Shown here: positions 43,244 to 54,211 of the stretch, piece after piece
Position numbering within the stretch: the stretch's first letter is position 1
Layout: each line of letters begins with the position of its first letter
NCBI GenBank assembly: GCA_023014485.1
Contig: JAJOZX010001859.1
Span: 619,501-683,500 of the forward strand
Direction: 5' to 3'
DNA from: Bathynomus jamesi
Taxonomy: Eukaryota > Arthropoda > Malacostraca > Isopoda > Cirolanidae
DNA length: 64,000 bases
The notes under the pieces: model-generated
The model's database searches: none
Told to the model about the DNA's origin: nothing
The model's input: only the letters and a program-made list of their open reading frames with translations
Translations under genes and position numbers: made by a program

Positions 43244-43892
43244 CAGGGTGTCTCAAATGTCACTATCTATTTCGGTGACATTAGATGTTTTTTTTTAAAA
43301 TGCTATGCTGGCATAAAGATATGTACTTCTGGTGCAAATTTGTGTATTTAAAAAAAGTTAATTGGTTTATTATCTTGACATGCTTGAACAATTCCTCGAA
43401 CCTCAACTTCTTACAGATGGCATTCTTGACACAGTAGTTTTTCAGCAGGATGGAGCACCGTGCCATTATGCAATAATTGTACGTGATTATCTTGACAGAC
43501 GCTTCCCCGGTCGCTGGATTGGTCGTGGAGGAACACAACCATGGGCAGCACGTTCACCCGATTTAACACCATTAGATTTTTTCGCCTGGGGTTTCATTAA
43601 GTCTAAGGTGTACACTGGTAGAAGAATTAGTGATGTAGCCGAACTTCGAAATCGTATTACCGATGCAGTTCAGAAAATAACACCTCAAATGCTGGAAAGT
43701 GTGTTCCGGGAAACAACTTATCGCTTTGAGCTCTGTAGAGACACTGATGGTCGCCATGTGGAGACAGATAAATAAATAGCACTAATTCTTTGTGGCACTT
43801 ACTTTAAAATAAATATATTTTTCATGTCTTAAACCAGTTTTTCGTAATTCCCATTATTTTTCAAAATAGATAGTGACTTTTGAAACACCCTG
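43244..43892 (+). mobile_element. DD41D mariner-type transposon B, internally deleted
   Basis: 649 bp bounded by TA. Ends CAGGGTGTCTCAAATGTCAC and CAGGGTGTTTCAAAAGTCAC (complement of the right), both followed by TATCTATTT. Same terminal type as the element at 52689-53885. The 5' half of the gene is missing. Confidence 0.9.
43362..43775 (+). pseudogene. DD41D transposase, C-terminal half
   Basis: The open 137-codon frame starts in mid-domain: FLEPQLLTDGILDTV, FQQDGAPCHYAIIV (second Asp), RFPGRWIGRGGTQPW, SPDLTPLDFFAWGFIKSKVY (third Asp, 41 residues on) and TYRFELCRDTDGRHVETD at the end. The HTH region and first Asp are deleted, so no activity is possible, although the remaining frame is clean. 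Confidence 0.9.
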
Positions 43893-43899
43893 TATATAT

Positions 43900-44030
43900 A
43901 GTGGTATTATATATATAGTGGTATTATATATAGTGGTATTATATATATTCGGGGATATTGTCCTCGGGGGATATTGTCCGCGGGGGATATTGTCCTCAAG
44001 GGGATATTGACGTTAGGTATATATTGACAT
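43900..44030. repeat. Two short minisatellites
   Basis: A unit of about 15 bp, TATATAGTGGTATTA, repeats three to four times (43905-43948). Then a 16-bp unit of the type GGGGGATATTGTCCTC repeats four times (43952-44010). Confidence 0.9.
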
Positions 44031-44620
44031 ACAGATGCGTAATATTTACTTAAAACCACTGAAGTTTGACCCCAGAAGTCAGCCTCCTTTAAGATCGAGA
44101 GAGACCTTAGAAAGTTCTAATACTTTTTGTGCCTCGAAACTTTTACCATTGCAGTTTGAAACGAGTCCGTCTTCAGGCACCATTGGAAAAACATCATTAC
44201 CTTCGGCTCAGGTCCCCTTCAGTGCAATCTTTACTTATTTAACTTCTGTGTCGTGATTCAATTCCGAGCCTAAAATATAGTCTCCTCGCTCAACAAGCTA
44301 AATCCCCATTAAGGAACTTTTTGCTCGCTTATAGAACCCATTCTCTTGTGTTTCCTCATTGAACTTATACTGTGTGTCATTTAACGAACTAACAATTATT
44401 ACTGTATTGATTTGCCATTTTAATGCAATTTATTTTCTGTTAATGCATTTCGATAGTGAATATTCATCCTGACAGAAGATTCACTCATATTAAACCTTTA
44501 TCATTTCAAAACATTTTGTGTATGTACGTAGCTTTATCAATCACTGTATTTTATTATTCACTGTAACATTTCTTCTATTTTGTTATTTAAATAAAAAACC
44601 AGGAACCCTATGAATCGTCT
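44031..44620. other. Unassigned region, possibly a degenerate LTR
   Basis: No ORF. A late AATAAAAAACC lies near 44590 and the composition resembles an LTR U3-R region, but I see no ends. Treat as unknown. Confidence 0.3.
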
Positions 44621-44625
44621 TTATA

Positions 44626-44729
44626 CAGGGTGAGCGAAAAGTCCCTCTGCACCTGCAAGAAGTGTACTGAACCTGTACCTGCACTGTGTTCGAACTGGAC
44701 AGGTGCACAGGGACTTTTCGCTCACCCTG
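44626..44729. mobile_element. 104-bp palindromic MITE
   Basis: Flanked by TA. Arms CAGGGTGAGCGAAAAGTCCC (left, and identical as complement of the right), both continuing with a CTSTGCACCTG stretch. The right arm is a near-perfect complement. No ORF. Confidence 0.92.
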
Positions 44730-44812
44730 TATTATGACATATATCTGGTGACCACTCAAACAAAGAATTTTAATTAAAACAAGTACATTTATTATAGGGA
44801 CTACTGGCAATC

Positions 44813-44813
44813 A

Positions 44814-44867
<54 letters not shown>

Positions 44868-44868
44868 T
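44813..44868. repeat. (TC)n and (TA)n compound microsatellite
   Basis: TC repeat of about 28 bp followed by TA of about 24 bp. Confidence 0.95.
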
Positions 44869-45294
44869 AAACACAGACCGTGCATGGAACAAGGAACTCT
44901 TCGAATAAGTAATGATAAATGACAAATACTATAGTTTTTTCTTTTTCGCGATGGAAAGCCCAATGTGGGCACCGGGATATATATATATATATAATATATA
45001 TTATATACTGTACATCATAATGTGTTTATCAAATTTCAAATATATGTATTTCAAATAGACGGAAACAGATAACAAAATAAGTTGAATAGGTGTACGAATG
45101 GATGAAATTTCACTTATATGTAGAAAAATCGGATATACTGTAATGTTGAATTAAAAAAAATTAATGATGGAAAGATTTTCTACGAAATGAAGAAAATGGC
45201 TCGCTGCCCCCCTTCAGAAAAAACGCATTTGTGGGCAGGTTTCCTCGTGTATGTATAAAGCTGATGTATAAACAGAAGCAATGGAGGATTACGC

Positions 45295-45473
45295 ATTAAG
45301 GTTATAATGTTATAATGTTATAATGTTTCAGACCAACAAAGACCCTAGGATCCACTCATGGCTGGTCTACCGAACTGTGTTCGTAATTGTGTATTGTGCA
45401 TGTCCTCCGTGGTGGCGGAGGGGACCTACAATTTTACGTGGGTTCCGAACCACAAAGCCTTAATTTTACTACC
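45295..45473 (-). repeat. CR1 3' UTR with hairpin and 8-bp tail repeat
   Basis: On the minus strand after the ORF2 stop lie GGTAGACCAGCCATGAGTGG, ATCCTAGGGTC and TTGTTGGTCT, able to form a stem. The end is three copies of an 8-10 bp unit CATTATAA. CR1 elements typically end in short tandem 8-mers. Confidence 0.7.
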
Positions 45474-46834
45474 TTAAACTATACCCAATCTATCAACATA
45501 TGCATCTAATCGATTTTTAAACATGTTTATAGACGTGCTACTAATTACTTCTACCAGCAAACTATTCCACCTATTTACTATTCTATGCGTAAAAAAGTTT
45601 TTAGCAACTGCTGTCTCGAACCTTCTACTTGTCAACTTACACCCGTTATTTCTAGTCCTATTATATTGAGATATTTCGAAAAAGCTATCTCCATCTACGT
45701 TATCGAACCCATTCATAACTTTAAAAACCTGGATTAAATCACCCCTTAGCCTTCTAGTTTCGAGTGTAGTAAATTTTAACTCCTTAAGCCTATCCTTGTA
45801 CGACTTTGACCTAAGCGACGGAATCATCTTAGTTGCTCGTCTTTGAACTCTTTCGATTTTGTTTATATCTTTGCGCATATGTGGATTCCAAAATTGGACC
45901 GCGTACTCCAAATGGGGTCTAACTAATGATTTATAAAGAGGAACTATAATATCGCGCGATTTGTACTCAAAATTTCGAGCTATAAAACCTAACACTTTGT
46001 TCGCCATATTGACCGCTGCTGTACTTTGTTTCGCTACTTTTAAATCACCAGTGACTATAACTCCTAAATCTTTTTCCTGCTCTACGCTTGTTAACTCCTT
46101 CCCTGACATACTATACGCAAAATTACCCTTACGCGAACCTATATGTAAAATTTGCACTTATCGACGTTAAATCTCATTTGCCATGTGACTGACCAATCAA
46201 CGATTTTATTCAGAGCTTCCTGGATTTTACCTCTATCTTCGTCATTAATCGCCCTACCATCCAGCTTCGTGTCATCCGCAAACTTTGAAACTATTGACTA
46301 GACCGATATCTAAGTCGTTAATATATATAAGAAAAAGCAAGCGGCCCAATACAGAACCTTGAGGAACGCCACTCGCTACATTAGCCCAACACGACTCCGC
46401 TCCATCAACGACCACCCTCTATTTCCTACCTCGCAACCACTCTTCTAGCCAATTTATTACTACACCCCTGATTCCATGAGCCTTAGTTTTTACAATGAGT
46501 CTTTTGTGCGGTACGGTGTCAAACGCTTTTTGAAAATCTAAATACACTACATTAACCGCCCGATGACTATCGTAAACGTTAACCACGCTTTGAAAAAATT
46601 CTAAAAGATTAGTTAAGCAAGATTTGTTTCGCCTAAATCCGTGTTGCGTATTTCTAACTAAGTTATGCAATTCTAAGTGTTCTACTATACGATCCCTAAT
46701 TATTGATTCCAGTAGCTTACCTACAACAGACGTTAAACTGATTGGCCTCTAATTTCCCGCCGCACCTTTATCGCCTTTCTTAAAGATAGGTGTTACGTTT
46801 GCTAACTTGAAATTATCTGGTAAGCACCCTCAGA
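45474..46834 (-). pseudogene. CR1-like LINE ORF2, reverse transcriptase part
   Basis: Minus strand: LPDNFKLANVTPIFKKGDKG, RPISLTSVVGKLLESI, QHGFRRNKSCLTNLLEFF, VVYLDFQKAFDTVPH (first Asp) and [20 protein letters not shown]. The region with the ADD box near 46290 is frame-shifted. Then the ORF at 45474-46157 gives LHIGSRKGNF, VEQEKDLGVIVTGDLKV, ERVQRRATKMIPSLRSKSY and RRLRGDLIQVFKVMNG, ending in FKNRLDAYVDRLG. Closest relative in the window: 13411-16150. Stops show it is dead. Confidence 0.93.
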
Positions 46835-47500
46835 TAGAGTGACTTACTGAGAGGACAAACTCTACCATATTGTGATCGCTATTGCTTAACGGTTCTATTA
46901 CTTGAAGATCAGTGATTAGCCTATCATCCGTAGTTATTACTAAATCTAAAATACTGTCCAACCTCGCAGGTTCCCCAACCTTTGGAATAAGAAAGCTATC
47001 CTCTAGAAAATTAACTAAACGATTGCCTTCCGCGTCTCCCTGCATTGTATCGTAATTCACGTTGGTGCAATTAAAGTCACCCATAACTAAAGCCTGCTCA
47101 CTACCTATTATTCTCTTTAGTTCACGATATAACGCTTCGTCCGTATCAGCTGTTTGATTTGGGGGCCTATATATAACCGCAACAAGTTTGAAATCGTTCA
47201 ATTTAAGTTCTGCTATAGTCGAATCTATCGGTTCTGGAATTGTGTGCTTTACTTCTATAACGTTCGCAATATTATCTTTGATATACAACATAACACAGCC
47301 TCCTCGCCTACCTATTCTGTTTTTAACAAAAAGTCTATAACCTCTAATTTGATACTCCCCTACAAAGTCACGTGTTTCAGTGCTGAGTCACAATTCATTT
47401 ATCGCAATTAAATCATAGTCATGACAAGCAATTAAAGAAAAAAATTCGTTTATTTTATTTCGTAGGCTACGAGCATTTAAGGATAGAACCTTCAAATTGT
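46835..47500 (-). pseudogene. CR1-like LINE ORF2, endonuclease part
   Basis: Minus strand: NNLKVLSLNARSLRNKINEF, HDYDLIAINEL (the following Trp codon is TGA), RLFVKNRIGRRGGCVMLYIK, LVAVIYRPPNQ, ALVMGDFNCTNVNYD (GDFN), SILDLVITTDDRL and PLSNSDHNMVEFVL (SDH). The AP-endonuclease domain is almost complete. Immediately after VLSVSHSI the sequence jumps to the start of the RT, so the linker is deleted at about 46835. Confidence 0.92.
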
Positions 47501-47565
47501 TTGTAATTGCGACACCTTCGCGAGCGCAGGGAAAATTTGTGGAAATTACGCTGGGACCGTTCGAA

Positions 47566-48479
47566 TTACGGCAGCCTGAAAGAAGAAACAGTATTATGAA
47601 TTAGTCTTCCTAAGCGCGCAGCTCCAACGTCATTAAGATGAAGTCCATCTCCGAGGAACAAGTCCCTCCTGCCGTAGAAACTGTTCCAAAAATTCGCAAA
47701 ATGCACTCCTTCCTGTTGGCAAAGAGTCTTTAGGTTGTTGTTGATATAGGTCGCCTTGCTGTAGAAATCGCTACGTTGGATAATTTGAGGAAGTATACCT
47801 GTTAAAACAATCTTATCAGTTTTCTCCTTTAGTCGCTCTAGTAAGTCCCTGTACCTAACCAGCAGTTCTTCCGATCTAGAATTTAAAACGTTATTAGTAC
47901 CGACATGAATAACATACGTTGTGTCCTCAGAGGTACCGTCTGTAAAATGGTCAACACTATTAGTTATATCCTCCACCCTTGCACCAGGGTAGCAGTAGCG
48001 GCGCCTACGACGAGGGTTTCTCCCACAGAATTCCTCGAGTTGCCCTCGAACAATGGAATCGCCAACGAGTCGTATTTCTGGTTCATCAGCATCTTCGAAA
48101 CCCAAAACAGAACACTTATTGTTTGTTATTACTGGTAGACAAGCCTTAGGTTTCCTCAATGGGGCTCCATTACGCACTCGAACGAAGGGTTGGGAACTAG
48201 GGGAAGAGAGAGGGCTATTAGTACTATTTATATTATTTGTAGAAACTGAGGCAGGAGGGGTCGTAACTGGAGTCTCAAGGGATTCTAATTTTGCCGTCAG
48301 GAGCATCACGCTTTCTTCAAGCCTCACTCTGGCCTCCCTCTCACGTTCTAACTCGTTCCTCAGGACTTCCATGCTTGAGCACCACCTACAAACTAACTGT
48401 TCATTATTATTAGCCATTGTAAACACGTAAGAGGCAAATTTCCTTTACAACGACTACAAGTACTTGACGGGGGTGCCAT
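47566..48479 (-). pseudogene. CR1 ORF1 protein with SGNH esterase domain
   Basis: The start at 48477-48479 gives MAPPSSTCSRCKGNLPLTCL. A lost base in the next Cys codon (about 48416) shifts into the long frame ANNNEQLVCRWCSS, so the N-terminus would be a CxxC zinc finger. Next is a charged coiled coil (VLRNELEREREARVRLEES). The esterase domain has IRLVGDSIVRG (block I, catalytic Ser), YVIHVGTNNVL (block III, Asn) and GDGLHLNDVGAARLG (Asp-x-x-His). ORF1p esterase domains of this type are known in CR1 elements; they are thought to act in RNP formation or membrane contact. About 300 residues. One frameshift only. Confidence 0.92.
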
Positions 48480-48920
48480 GCTCTTAATTAGTTAAAAAAC
48501 AAAAAACAAAAACCGAGCGTTTGGAAATTAATAAATTACAACGTAGGTCTACCAGGTGCTTATTGTGCCGTCACCTGCGCAAACCCGCAAAAATGTTCCT
48601 GAAACGCAGAAACAGGTTCTTGTAACACAAATTTATACTAAATGAATATATAATTAAGCTACCGACGAAAGCTCTGTAAATGAAAAAGTATTACTAAAAC
48701 TTATCTGTCCGCTATTCGACCGACTGTTTTCTTTCCGTTTTTCCTTTTTCCCACGGTGGGTGACCACACTACTTAATCCCCTGAAGGAAAGGAAAATGAA
48801 CCTTATGAAAGCACGTTTTCTGATAGATTTGAAAAACAAAAACCGGCAAACCAAGGGAATTTCAACCTTATGAAACCTCGGTTAGTAATAGATTCGGGAA
48901 ACAAACAAGGCAAGCCACGT
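48480..48920 (-). repeat. Probable CR1 5' UTR with repeats
   Basis: Region upstream of ORF1 on the minus strand. Two copies of a 60-64 bp unit AACCTTATGAAAGCACG / AACCTTATGAAACCTCG followed by GATAGATTYGRRAAACA lie at 48797-48916. Tandem units upstream of ORF1 are a usual place for LINE promoters; that is an inference. Confidence 0.5.
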
Positions 48921-49121
48921 GCACTAGCCTTGGTTTAATCAAATAATATAGTAATGAATAAAGTTAAGAAATGAAATATATTCGTTAATGAATGATTAGT
49001 AACACGAAGTAATTTAGTTAAGAATGCACCAAACAATATTTATTTTTTTTTAAAGACACTTCAACGAAAACCACTTATTCAAATAGTAACACTGGACACT
49101 CGATAAAACATCATTTAGGAC

Positions 49122-49738
49122 CGGATGGGTAGTGCCATCTATTGGAGGAAATGCCAGTTAAATTCCATTGAAGTTTTTTTTTCATTAACTGAGTGTAATT
49201 TCATGCATATTAGTTTCATTTTAATCAAGAAGAACGTACTAATAACGCGTTACATGAACAAAATCGAATTTCATAATGTCGACGTTCGACCTTATGCGAG
49301 TATATGGCTTTCAGATTTCAAACTTATTTCAAATTTTCAATGAAAATTACTATCCTAACCTAACCAGATCTAAACTAACCTACCGTAACCTAATCGGACA
49401 TAATGTAACCTAACTTAACCCAATTTAACATGACCTAATTTAAACTAAGATTTTAGTATCGACGTTATACATATCGACATTGTGCAGATCGACCGTATGC
49501 ATGTCGACATTGTTTCGCTACCCACTAACAGCAATTTAATTTTTAAAAGTAAGTACATTAGAAATAAATTTACATTTCCTCGGTGGGATTCGAACCAATG
49601 TCACTAAATGTCACGAATAGATGAAATTCAGCGACGTTAATCACTTGGCCATGAGACAAGGTATAATGGGAAAGGTTTGCATACATACTGTTTCGCATTA
49701 GTTTTGGCATGCATGTATATTTTAATACATACTGTTTT

Positions 49739-49740
<2 letters not shown>
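49122..49740 (-). repeat. tRNA-derived SINE-like repeat, copy 2, with an insert
   Basis: The second copy of the 2969-3340 unit. The minus-strand head reads GTCTCATGGCCAAGTGATTA with A-box-like order, and GGTTCGAATCCCACCGAGG carries a perfect B-box (49584-49594 region). Between the shared leader and the ACATTAGAAATAAATTTAC block lies a CTAACC element (49258-49520) absent from copy 1. Confidence 0.75.
49258..49520. mobile_element. Candidate non-autonomous element with CTAACC core and phased TCGAC repeats
   Basis: The core 49355-49445 is a degenerate CTAACC array. The flanks carry TCGAC units about 15 bp apart (GTCGACGTTCGACC on the left; ATCGACGTTATAC, ATCGACATTGTGC, ATCGACCGTATGC, GTCGACATTG on the right), partly inverted between sides. 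A similar arrangement is at 50750-50945. Confidence 0.55.

Positions 49741-49788
<48 letters not shown>
49741..49788. repeat. (GT)n(TA)n microsatellite
   Basis: About 30 bp GT then 18 bp TA, at the 3' end of SINE copy 2. Confidence 0.95.
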
Positions 49789-49789
<1 letters not shown>

Positions 49790-49796
49790 CAGAATT

Positions 49797-50085
49797 ATAA
49801 AAAGGGTTCTGGCAGAACCCTAAATTTGCTGTACAACATGTCTTTTAGACTCTTACATAAATTACCCCCGAGATGCTCAGCTTCGCAAATGTTTTCTACC
49901 CACAATGTCCCGAGCTTCCCACAGGTAATAAGACGTGTTCAATACAGTCTGATGCAAAGAATTAAAAAATCAACCAACCCGATTATCCAAGCTATCCATG
50001 AGTCCTGCCGTTTATCCTCTAAGCTATGGAATTCTTGGTACGAAAACGTCTGTCTGTAGCTCCACTTAACTTCGGGGGGCAGCAA
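49797..50085 (+). pseudogene. LINE 3' end, second copy of the 38030-39115 family
   Basis: NYKKGSGRTLNLLYNMSFRL, LPPRCSASQMFSTHNVPSFP and RRVQYSLMQRIKKSTNPIIQ match the C-terminus at 38155-38349 nearly residue for residue, then continue through IQAIHESCRLSSKLWN to a terminal CL. 5'-truncated. Confidence 0.9.
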
Positions 50086-50139
50086 AACCCAGCTGTTCAC
50101 CCTTTCATACAATAAAGAAATTTCTTGGTAGATAAATGG

Positions 50140-50300
50140 GTACCCTGGGCAGCCTAGTGGTTAAGACACTGGGCTGCTGGTGGGGCGTGGTTCGGATTCC
50201 ACGTTAAACTGTAGGTCTAAGGTGGAGTGACAAGCTTGACTTTCGTCAGAATGAACAATTCAGGCGGGAGCAAAACTAAGGTTAACTAAGGTTATATATA
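50140..50300 (+). repeat. tRNA-derived SINE
   Basis: GGCAGCCTAGTGGTTAAGAC (A-box region), CACTGGGCTGC and GTGGTTCGGATTCCACG (B-box GGTTCGGATTCC) in correct spacing for a tRNA head. The tail GTTAAACTGTAGGTC resembles the tail of the 5S SINE, and AAGCTTGACTTTCGTCAG matches 52600. Confidence 0.85.
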
Positions 50301-50342
50301 AATAATACAACTCAGAATGGTCCCATTTTATATACGTATACA

Positions 50343-50382
<40 letters not shown>

Positions 50383-50475
50383 AAATGAAAGGTGAGTCAT
50401 CACGAGTCCATGATGAGAGACTGTTCATGATTTTAAATACAAATTAATCATCAGGAATGTTCGATGACTGACAGT

Positions 50476-50739
50476 TCATAATCTCGATGGAAATTCTAGT
50501 TTCAGTGTATCTTTAATTTCAGGGGTGAATTTAATAGTAGGTCGTTGAGAGCTATAATAGGATTTAAAGTAAGAGTTGAACGCACGAATGAGATCTAATG
50601 CAGGTTTTATCGTTAAGATGTTTCTTGTGTTTAATGCTTTTTCTGAAGCTTTAATTAATCCATACCCGTGTGTGTTCGAAAATACGATAGGTCTGTGTAT
50701 CACTCTCTTGGGTGGCCCATATTCATATTTGCTTTGCAA
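50476..50739 (-). other. Small ORF, unrecognised
   Basis: 87 codons with a balanced composition (GYGLIKASEKALNTRNI, KPALDLIRAFNSYFKSYY). Not similar to anything I know. It may be a retroelement fragment: it ends near a TA tract and abuts the CTAACC array. Confidence 0.3.
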
Positions 50740-50749
50740 TTATGAGTGT

Positions 50750-50945
50750 CAGCACGGACCTATACACATTTCGTCGACAAGACCAAAACATCGACACTAA
50801 AAAACTAACTTAACCTAACTTAACCTAATCTAGTAATAGAGCAACCTAACGTATCTTAACCTAATCTAAGCTAACCCAAATTAATCTAACCTAATAATAA
50901 CTTGTCGATAGAATATCAAGTCGATCAGATGTCGTAAGGCCGGTC
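50750..50945. repeat. CTAACC array flanked by TCGAC motifs
   Basis: About 90 bp of degenerate TTAACCTAAC units between CGTCGACAAGACC / ACATCGACAC on the left and ACTTGTCGATAG / AAGTCGATCAG on the right. Same design as 49258-49520. Confidence 0.6.
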
Positions 50946-51470
50946 AGCGCTGGAGTTTTACTGTAGTACTACAGTGATAAACATCGTTCACAACCTACAA
51001 AACTCTTTCGACACAAGACATTTAAAACTCTGAAGAAACTTAAATTGTTATGATAGTTATCTACTGAACTGTATTTTTATTGGATCTTTGTCATTATGAT
51101 AAATATATAAAAAGAAATATGTATAAGATCTTCAAATTCCTCTTCAATGATATATACTCAGATAGAGTACAATTCATTTGATTTCACGTTGTTCGGCAAA
51201 AACGTTCGAGGGCTGTGTTTGATACCTCCGTTCTAGGAGATTTCTTACTAAATATAAATTCGCTGTTTGTAAGTCTGCGATTACAGCGGCTACACCAAAA
51301 TTCCCGACAAGTCACACTGATTGACGTTCTCTATAACCCACGTAATCTCAGCTTAATTCCTGAACAAATCCTACCGAAATGAGTATTCCACTATCTAATA
51401 TTTGATCAAATTCAATGGTCAGTTGTCCCGCAATTTGTAACCATAACTTTCTATTGAATTTGGAAGTCAA
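50946..51470. other. No recognisable feature
   Basis: AT-rich with short ORFs. Nothing identifiable. Confidence 0.5.
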
Positions 51471-51476
51471 CTTATA

Positions 51477-51871
51477 CAGGGTGTCCCAGAAGTCTGGACT
51501 CATAGGGAAAATAGACATTATATTTTTAAAGTGAAACAAACACATTTCTAATGTCAGTTTTACATATTTCAGGAAAGAAAATACCCTGATGCTCAGTATA
51601 CCAATCAAGAGAAGATGGAATTGGTATTGCTATATGTTTCCGGAAAAAGCCAGAGGGAGGCAGGTCAGTTATTTCACGAACATGCCTCCCTCTGGCTTTT
51701 TCCGGAAACATGTAGCAATACCAGTTCCACCTTCTCTTGATTGGTATACTGAGCCATGAGGGTATTTTCTTTCCTGAAATATGTAAAACTGAAATTAGAA
51801 ATGTGTTTGTTTCACTTTAAAAATATAATGTCTATTTTCCCTATGAGTCCACTGACTTCTGGGACACCCTA
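51477..51871. mobile_element. Palindromic MITE, mariner-type, copy 2
   Basis: 395 bp, TA-flanked, near identical to 22505-22897 but with the central loop reversed (AGGTCAGTTATTTCACGAAC), that is, inserted in the opposite orientation. The high identity shows recent activity of the family. Confidence 0.93.
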
Positions 51872-52241
51872 TACATTCACTGTTACCCTTATACTTTTAT
51901 AACCTCATTTTAACCATTTGTGGATATATTTTAAATGCCCCCTTACTTTGTATATTATTATATATCCTTTATTTCATTGCACTTAATCATGTCATACATT
52001 ATAACTATTTGTTTATATACTATCTTAACATATCTTTTATGTCTTTTGTTTCATTATATTTAATTATTTTTCGTATATTACATTTTGTCCGTTCATTTCA
52101 ACTTTCTAGCACTAATGATGAAAATTAATTTTCCGAAACGTCTGCCAATAAAACTTTAACATGTACCATCTCTTCCCCTCCTTTTCCTCACTAAATTGCG
52201 CTTCCCCAAAAATAAATCCTTCAATCATTCAGTTAATCAAT

Positions 52242-52243
52242 CA

Positions 52244-52302
<59 letters not shown>

Positions 52303-52450
52303 AAAGGAATACAAAGGACACAAATCAGCAACAGACGGTTGGTCCCAACGAGGCTGTCTGTTTGAGAAAGGTTAGAAGATGAAAAAAGTTTAAAGGCAAT
52401 TGGAAGTTTTAAAACAAAGCAAAGAAGGAAGACTGAAAGGAGAGAAATGC

Positions 52451-52512
<62 letters not shown>
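52242..52512. repeat. TA tracts flanking a LINE 3' tail
   Basis: TA at 52242-52298 and 52455-52512. Between them, 52306-52400 repeats the CR1 tail of 21497-21570: ACAAAGGACAC, CAGCAACAGACGG, GAGGCTGTCTGTTTGAGAA. This is a 5'-truncated LINE of tail sequence only. Confidence 0.8.
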
Positions 52513-52517
<5 letters not shown>

Positions 52518-52544
52518 ACTTCGTATAACCTGGCTATATGCGGT

Positions 52545-52670
52545 GGAGAGCGCAAGAAAGCAACTCGCTCCTCCACCAAGCCAGGCCTAGAGGTGGGGCC
52601 ACCAGCTTGACCTTCGTGTAAAGACAGACCAACACACAGAACATCAACGAGGTTAACGGGTATGAGAAAA
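52545..52670 (+). repeat. SINE fragment related to 50140-50300
   Basis: GAGGTGGGGCCACCAGCTTGACCTTCGTG matches in outline AAGGTGGAGTGACAAGCTTGACTTTCGTC at 50220 (each quoted in part). A CT-rich and GGCCTAG segment replaces the head. Confidence 0.5.
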
Positions 52671-52688
52671 CTGCAATAAAGAGTGTAA

Positions 52689-53885
52689 CAGAGTTGTCCA
52701 ACAGTTCCTATCTATTTTGCTGAAATAATAGTATTTTAGGATAAAAATGCACTAACATAATTAGATGTATATTTATTTATCAAGCGTAGGTCTAAGATTC
52801 GACGTGAGCACCATCAGTGTTTCTGCAAATCTCAGATCTGTCCACTGCATTGGGGAACACATTCTCAAACATCCCTGGGGTTATTTTAGTAACTGCCGCG
52901 ACAATGCGGATTCGCAGATCCTGCATGTCTGTAGCTCTTGTTTGGTAAACCTCAGACTTTATAAAGCCTCACGCAAAGAAGTATAATGGTGTTAAATCCG
53001 GAGATCGTGCTGCCCAGGGCCTGTTTCCCCACGTCTAATCCAGCGATTTGGTAAGAGCTCATCAAGGTACGTCCGAACGATGTTTCCTTAGTGACATGGA
53101 GCTCCATCTTACTGAAAGACAACAGTGTCGAGAATGCCATCTGAATGAAGCTGGGATTCAAGAAACTGCTAAGCATGCGAAAATAAATTAGTCCTGTTAC
53201 TGTAGCTTCTGCAAAGAGAAAAGGTCCGTAAATCTTCGATCTTGTCATACCCAACCAGACAGTAACTTTGGGGGAATCTCTCTCCCATTCGTAGAACTCG
53301 GTTGATTTTTCATTATCTCAGATACAACAATTATGTGGATCAAACTTTTCGCATGTGTGGAATGTCGCCTCATCGCTGAAGAGAATGTGGTTTAATAAGT
53401 TTTCGGTATGAATTTTTTCAACAATTCCGTGTACATGGTGGCTCGTCTTGAATAATCCTCTTCATGTAGCTCATGTAGCACTTGAATATGGTAACTTTTC
53501 TTTTTTAATGTTGTTTTTAAAATCAATAAAACAGTCGTTTTTGGTATACTCAGTCTACGTGATGCTGTGCGAGTTGACATTCGGGATTTGTTTCAAAGGC
53601 ATCTCTCACCAATTCGACATTTTTTTGAGAGGTACGTGGACGTCCAGAGTTTGCCTCATCACGTATAGATCCTGTTGTTTTAAATTTATTGACCAGCTCG
53701 CGAATTGCTTTGTCTGTTGGTCCTGGTTTGTGAAATCTTCTTTTGAATTTCTTTGCACTTCTTCTCTTGCATACATAATGTTACTACCATCACACACTCT
53801 TATACATCCATCATCATTTATGGCCTGTAGAAAATAAGAGATATATCATTATTTCAGCAAAATAGATAGTGACTTTTGGACCATA
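52689..53885 (-). mobile_element. DD41D mariner-type transposon C, old
   Basis: Left end TTGTCCAACAGTTCCTATC and TGGTCCAAAAGTCACTATC as the complement of the right; both continue with TATTTTGCTGAAATAAT. Terminal type shared with 43244-43892. Confidence 0.8.
52780..53825 (-). pseudogene. DD41D transposase, heavily decayed
   Basis: Minus strand, several frames: HTH-2 MSTRTASRRLSIPKTTVLL, then HILFSDEATFHTCEKFDPHN (first Asp), WERDSPKVTVWLGMTRSKIY, GPFLFAEATVTGLIYFRML, an FQ-type second Asp segment and LPNRWIR. The third Asp region is barely visible. Older than copies A and B. Confidence 0.8.
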
Positions 53886-54211
53886 TATGATAAAAAAAAA
53901 CGGTATAAGTATAGAGATGAAATATTTTCGAAGTATAGATGTAGCTTCTACGTGCAGAAATAGCTTTCCTATTTTTTTTTATTTGTGAAGCGCAGAAACC
54001 ATTATTTGAGTTTTTGTGAGGAAAAAAAATAACGCGACGCAATAAACTCGGTTACACGTTTGAACGTCATCATCGTAGCATTGTATAGAAATTGCGACCT
54101 GACTAATATCAAATTAAATTGTCAACTTGTCACTTAGGTCTTTGGCCACACGGTTTGGTACTGATTTTCAGTATCTTAGTTTCAAAACAGGTTGGGCTGT
54201 ATTGTGTAATG

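Noticed and set aside
52755..53254. Short ORFs as separate genes
   Set aside because: Frame fragments of one decayed DD41D transposase.
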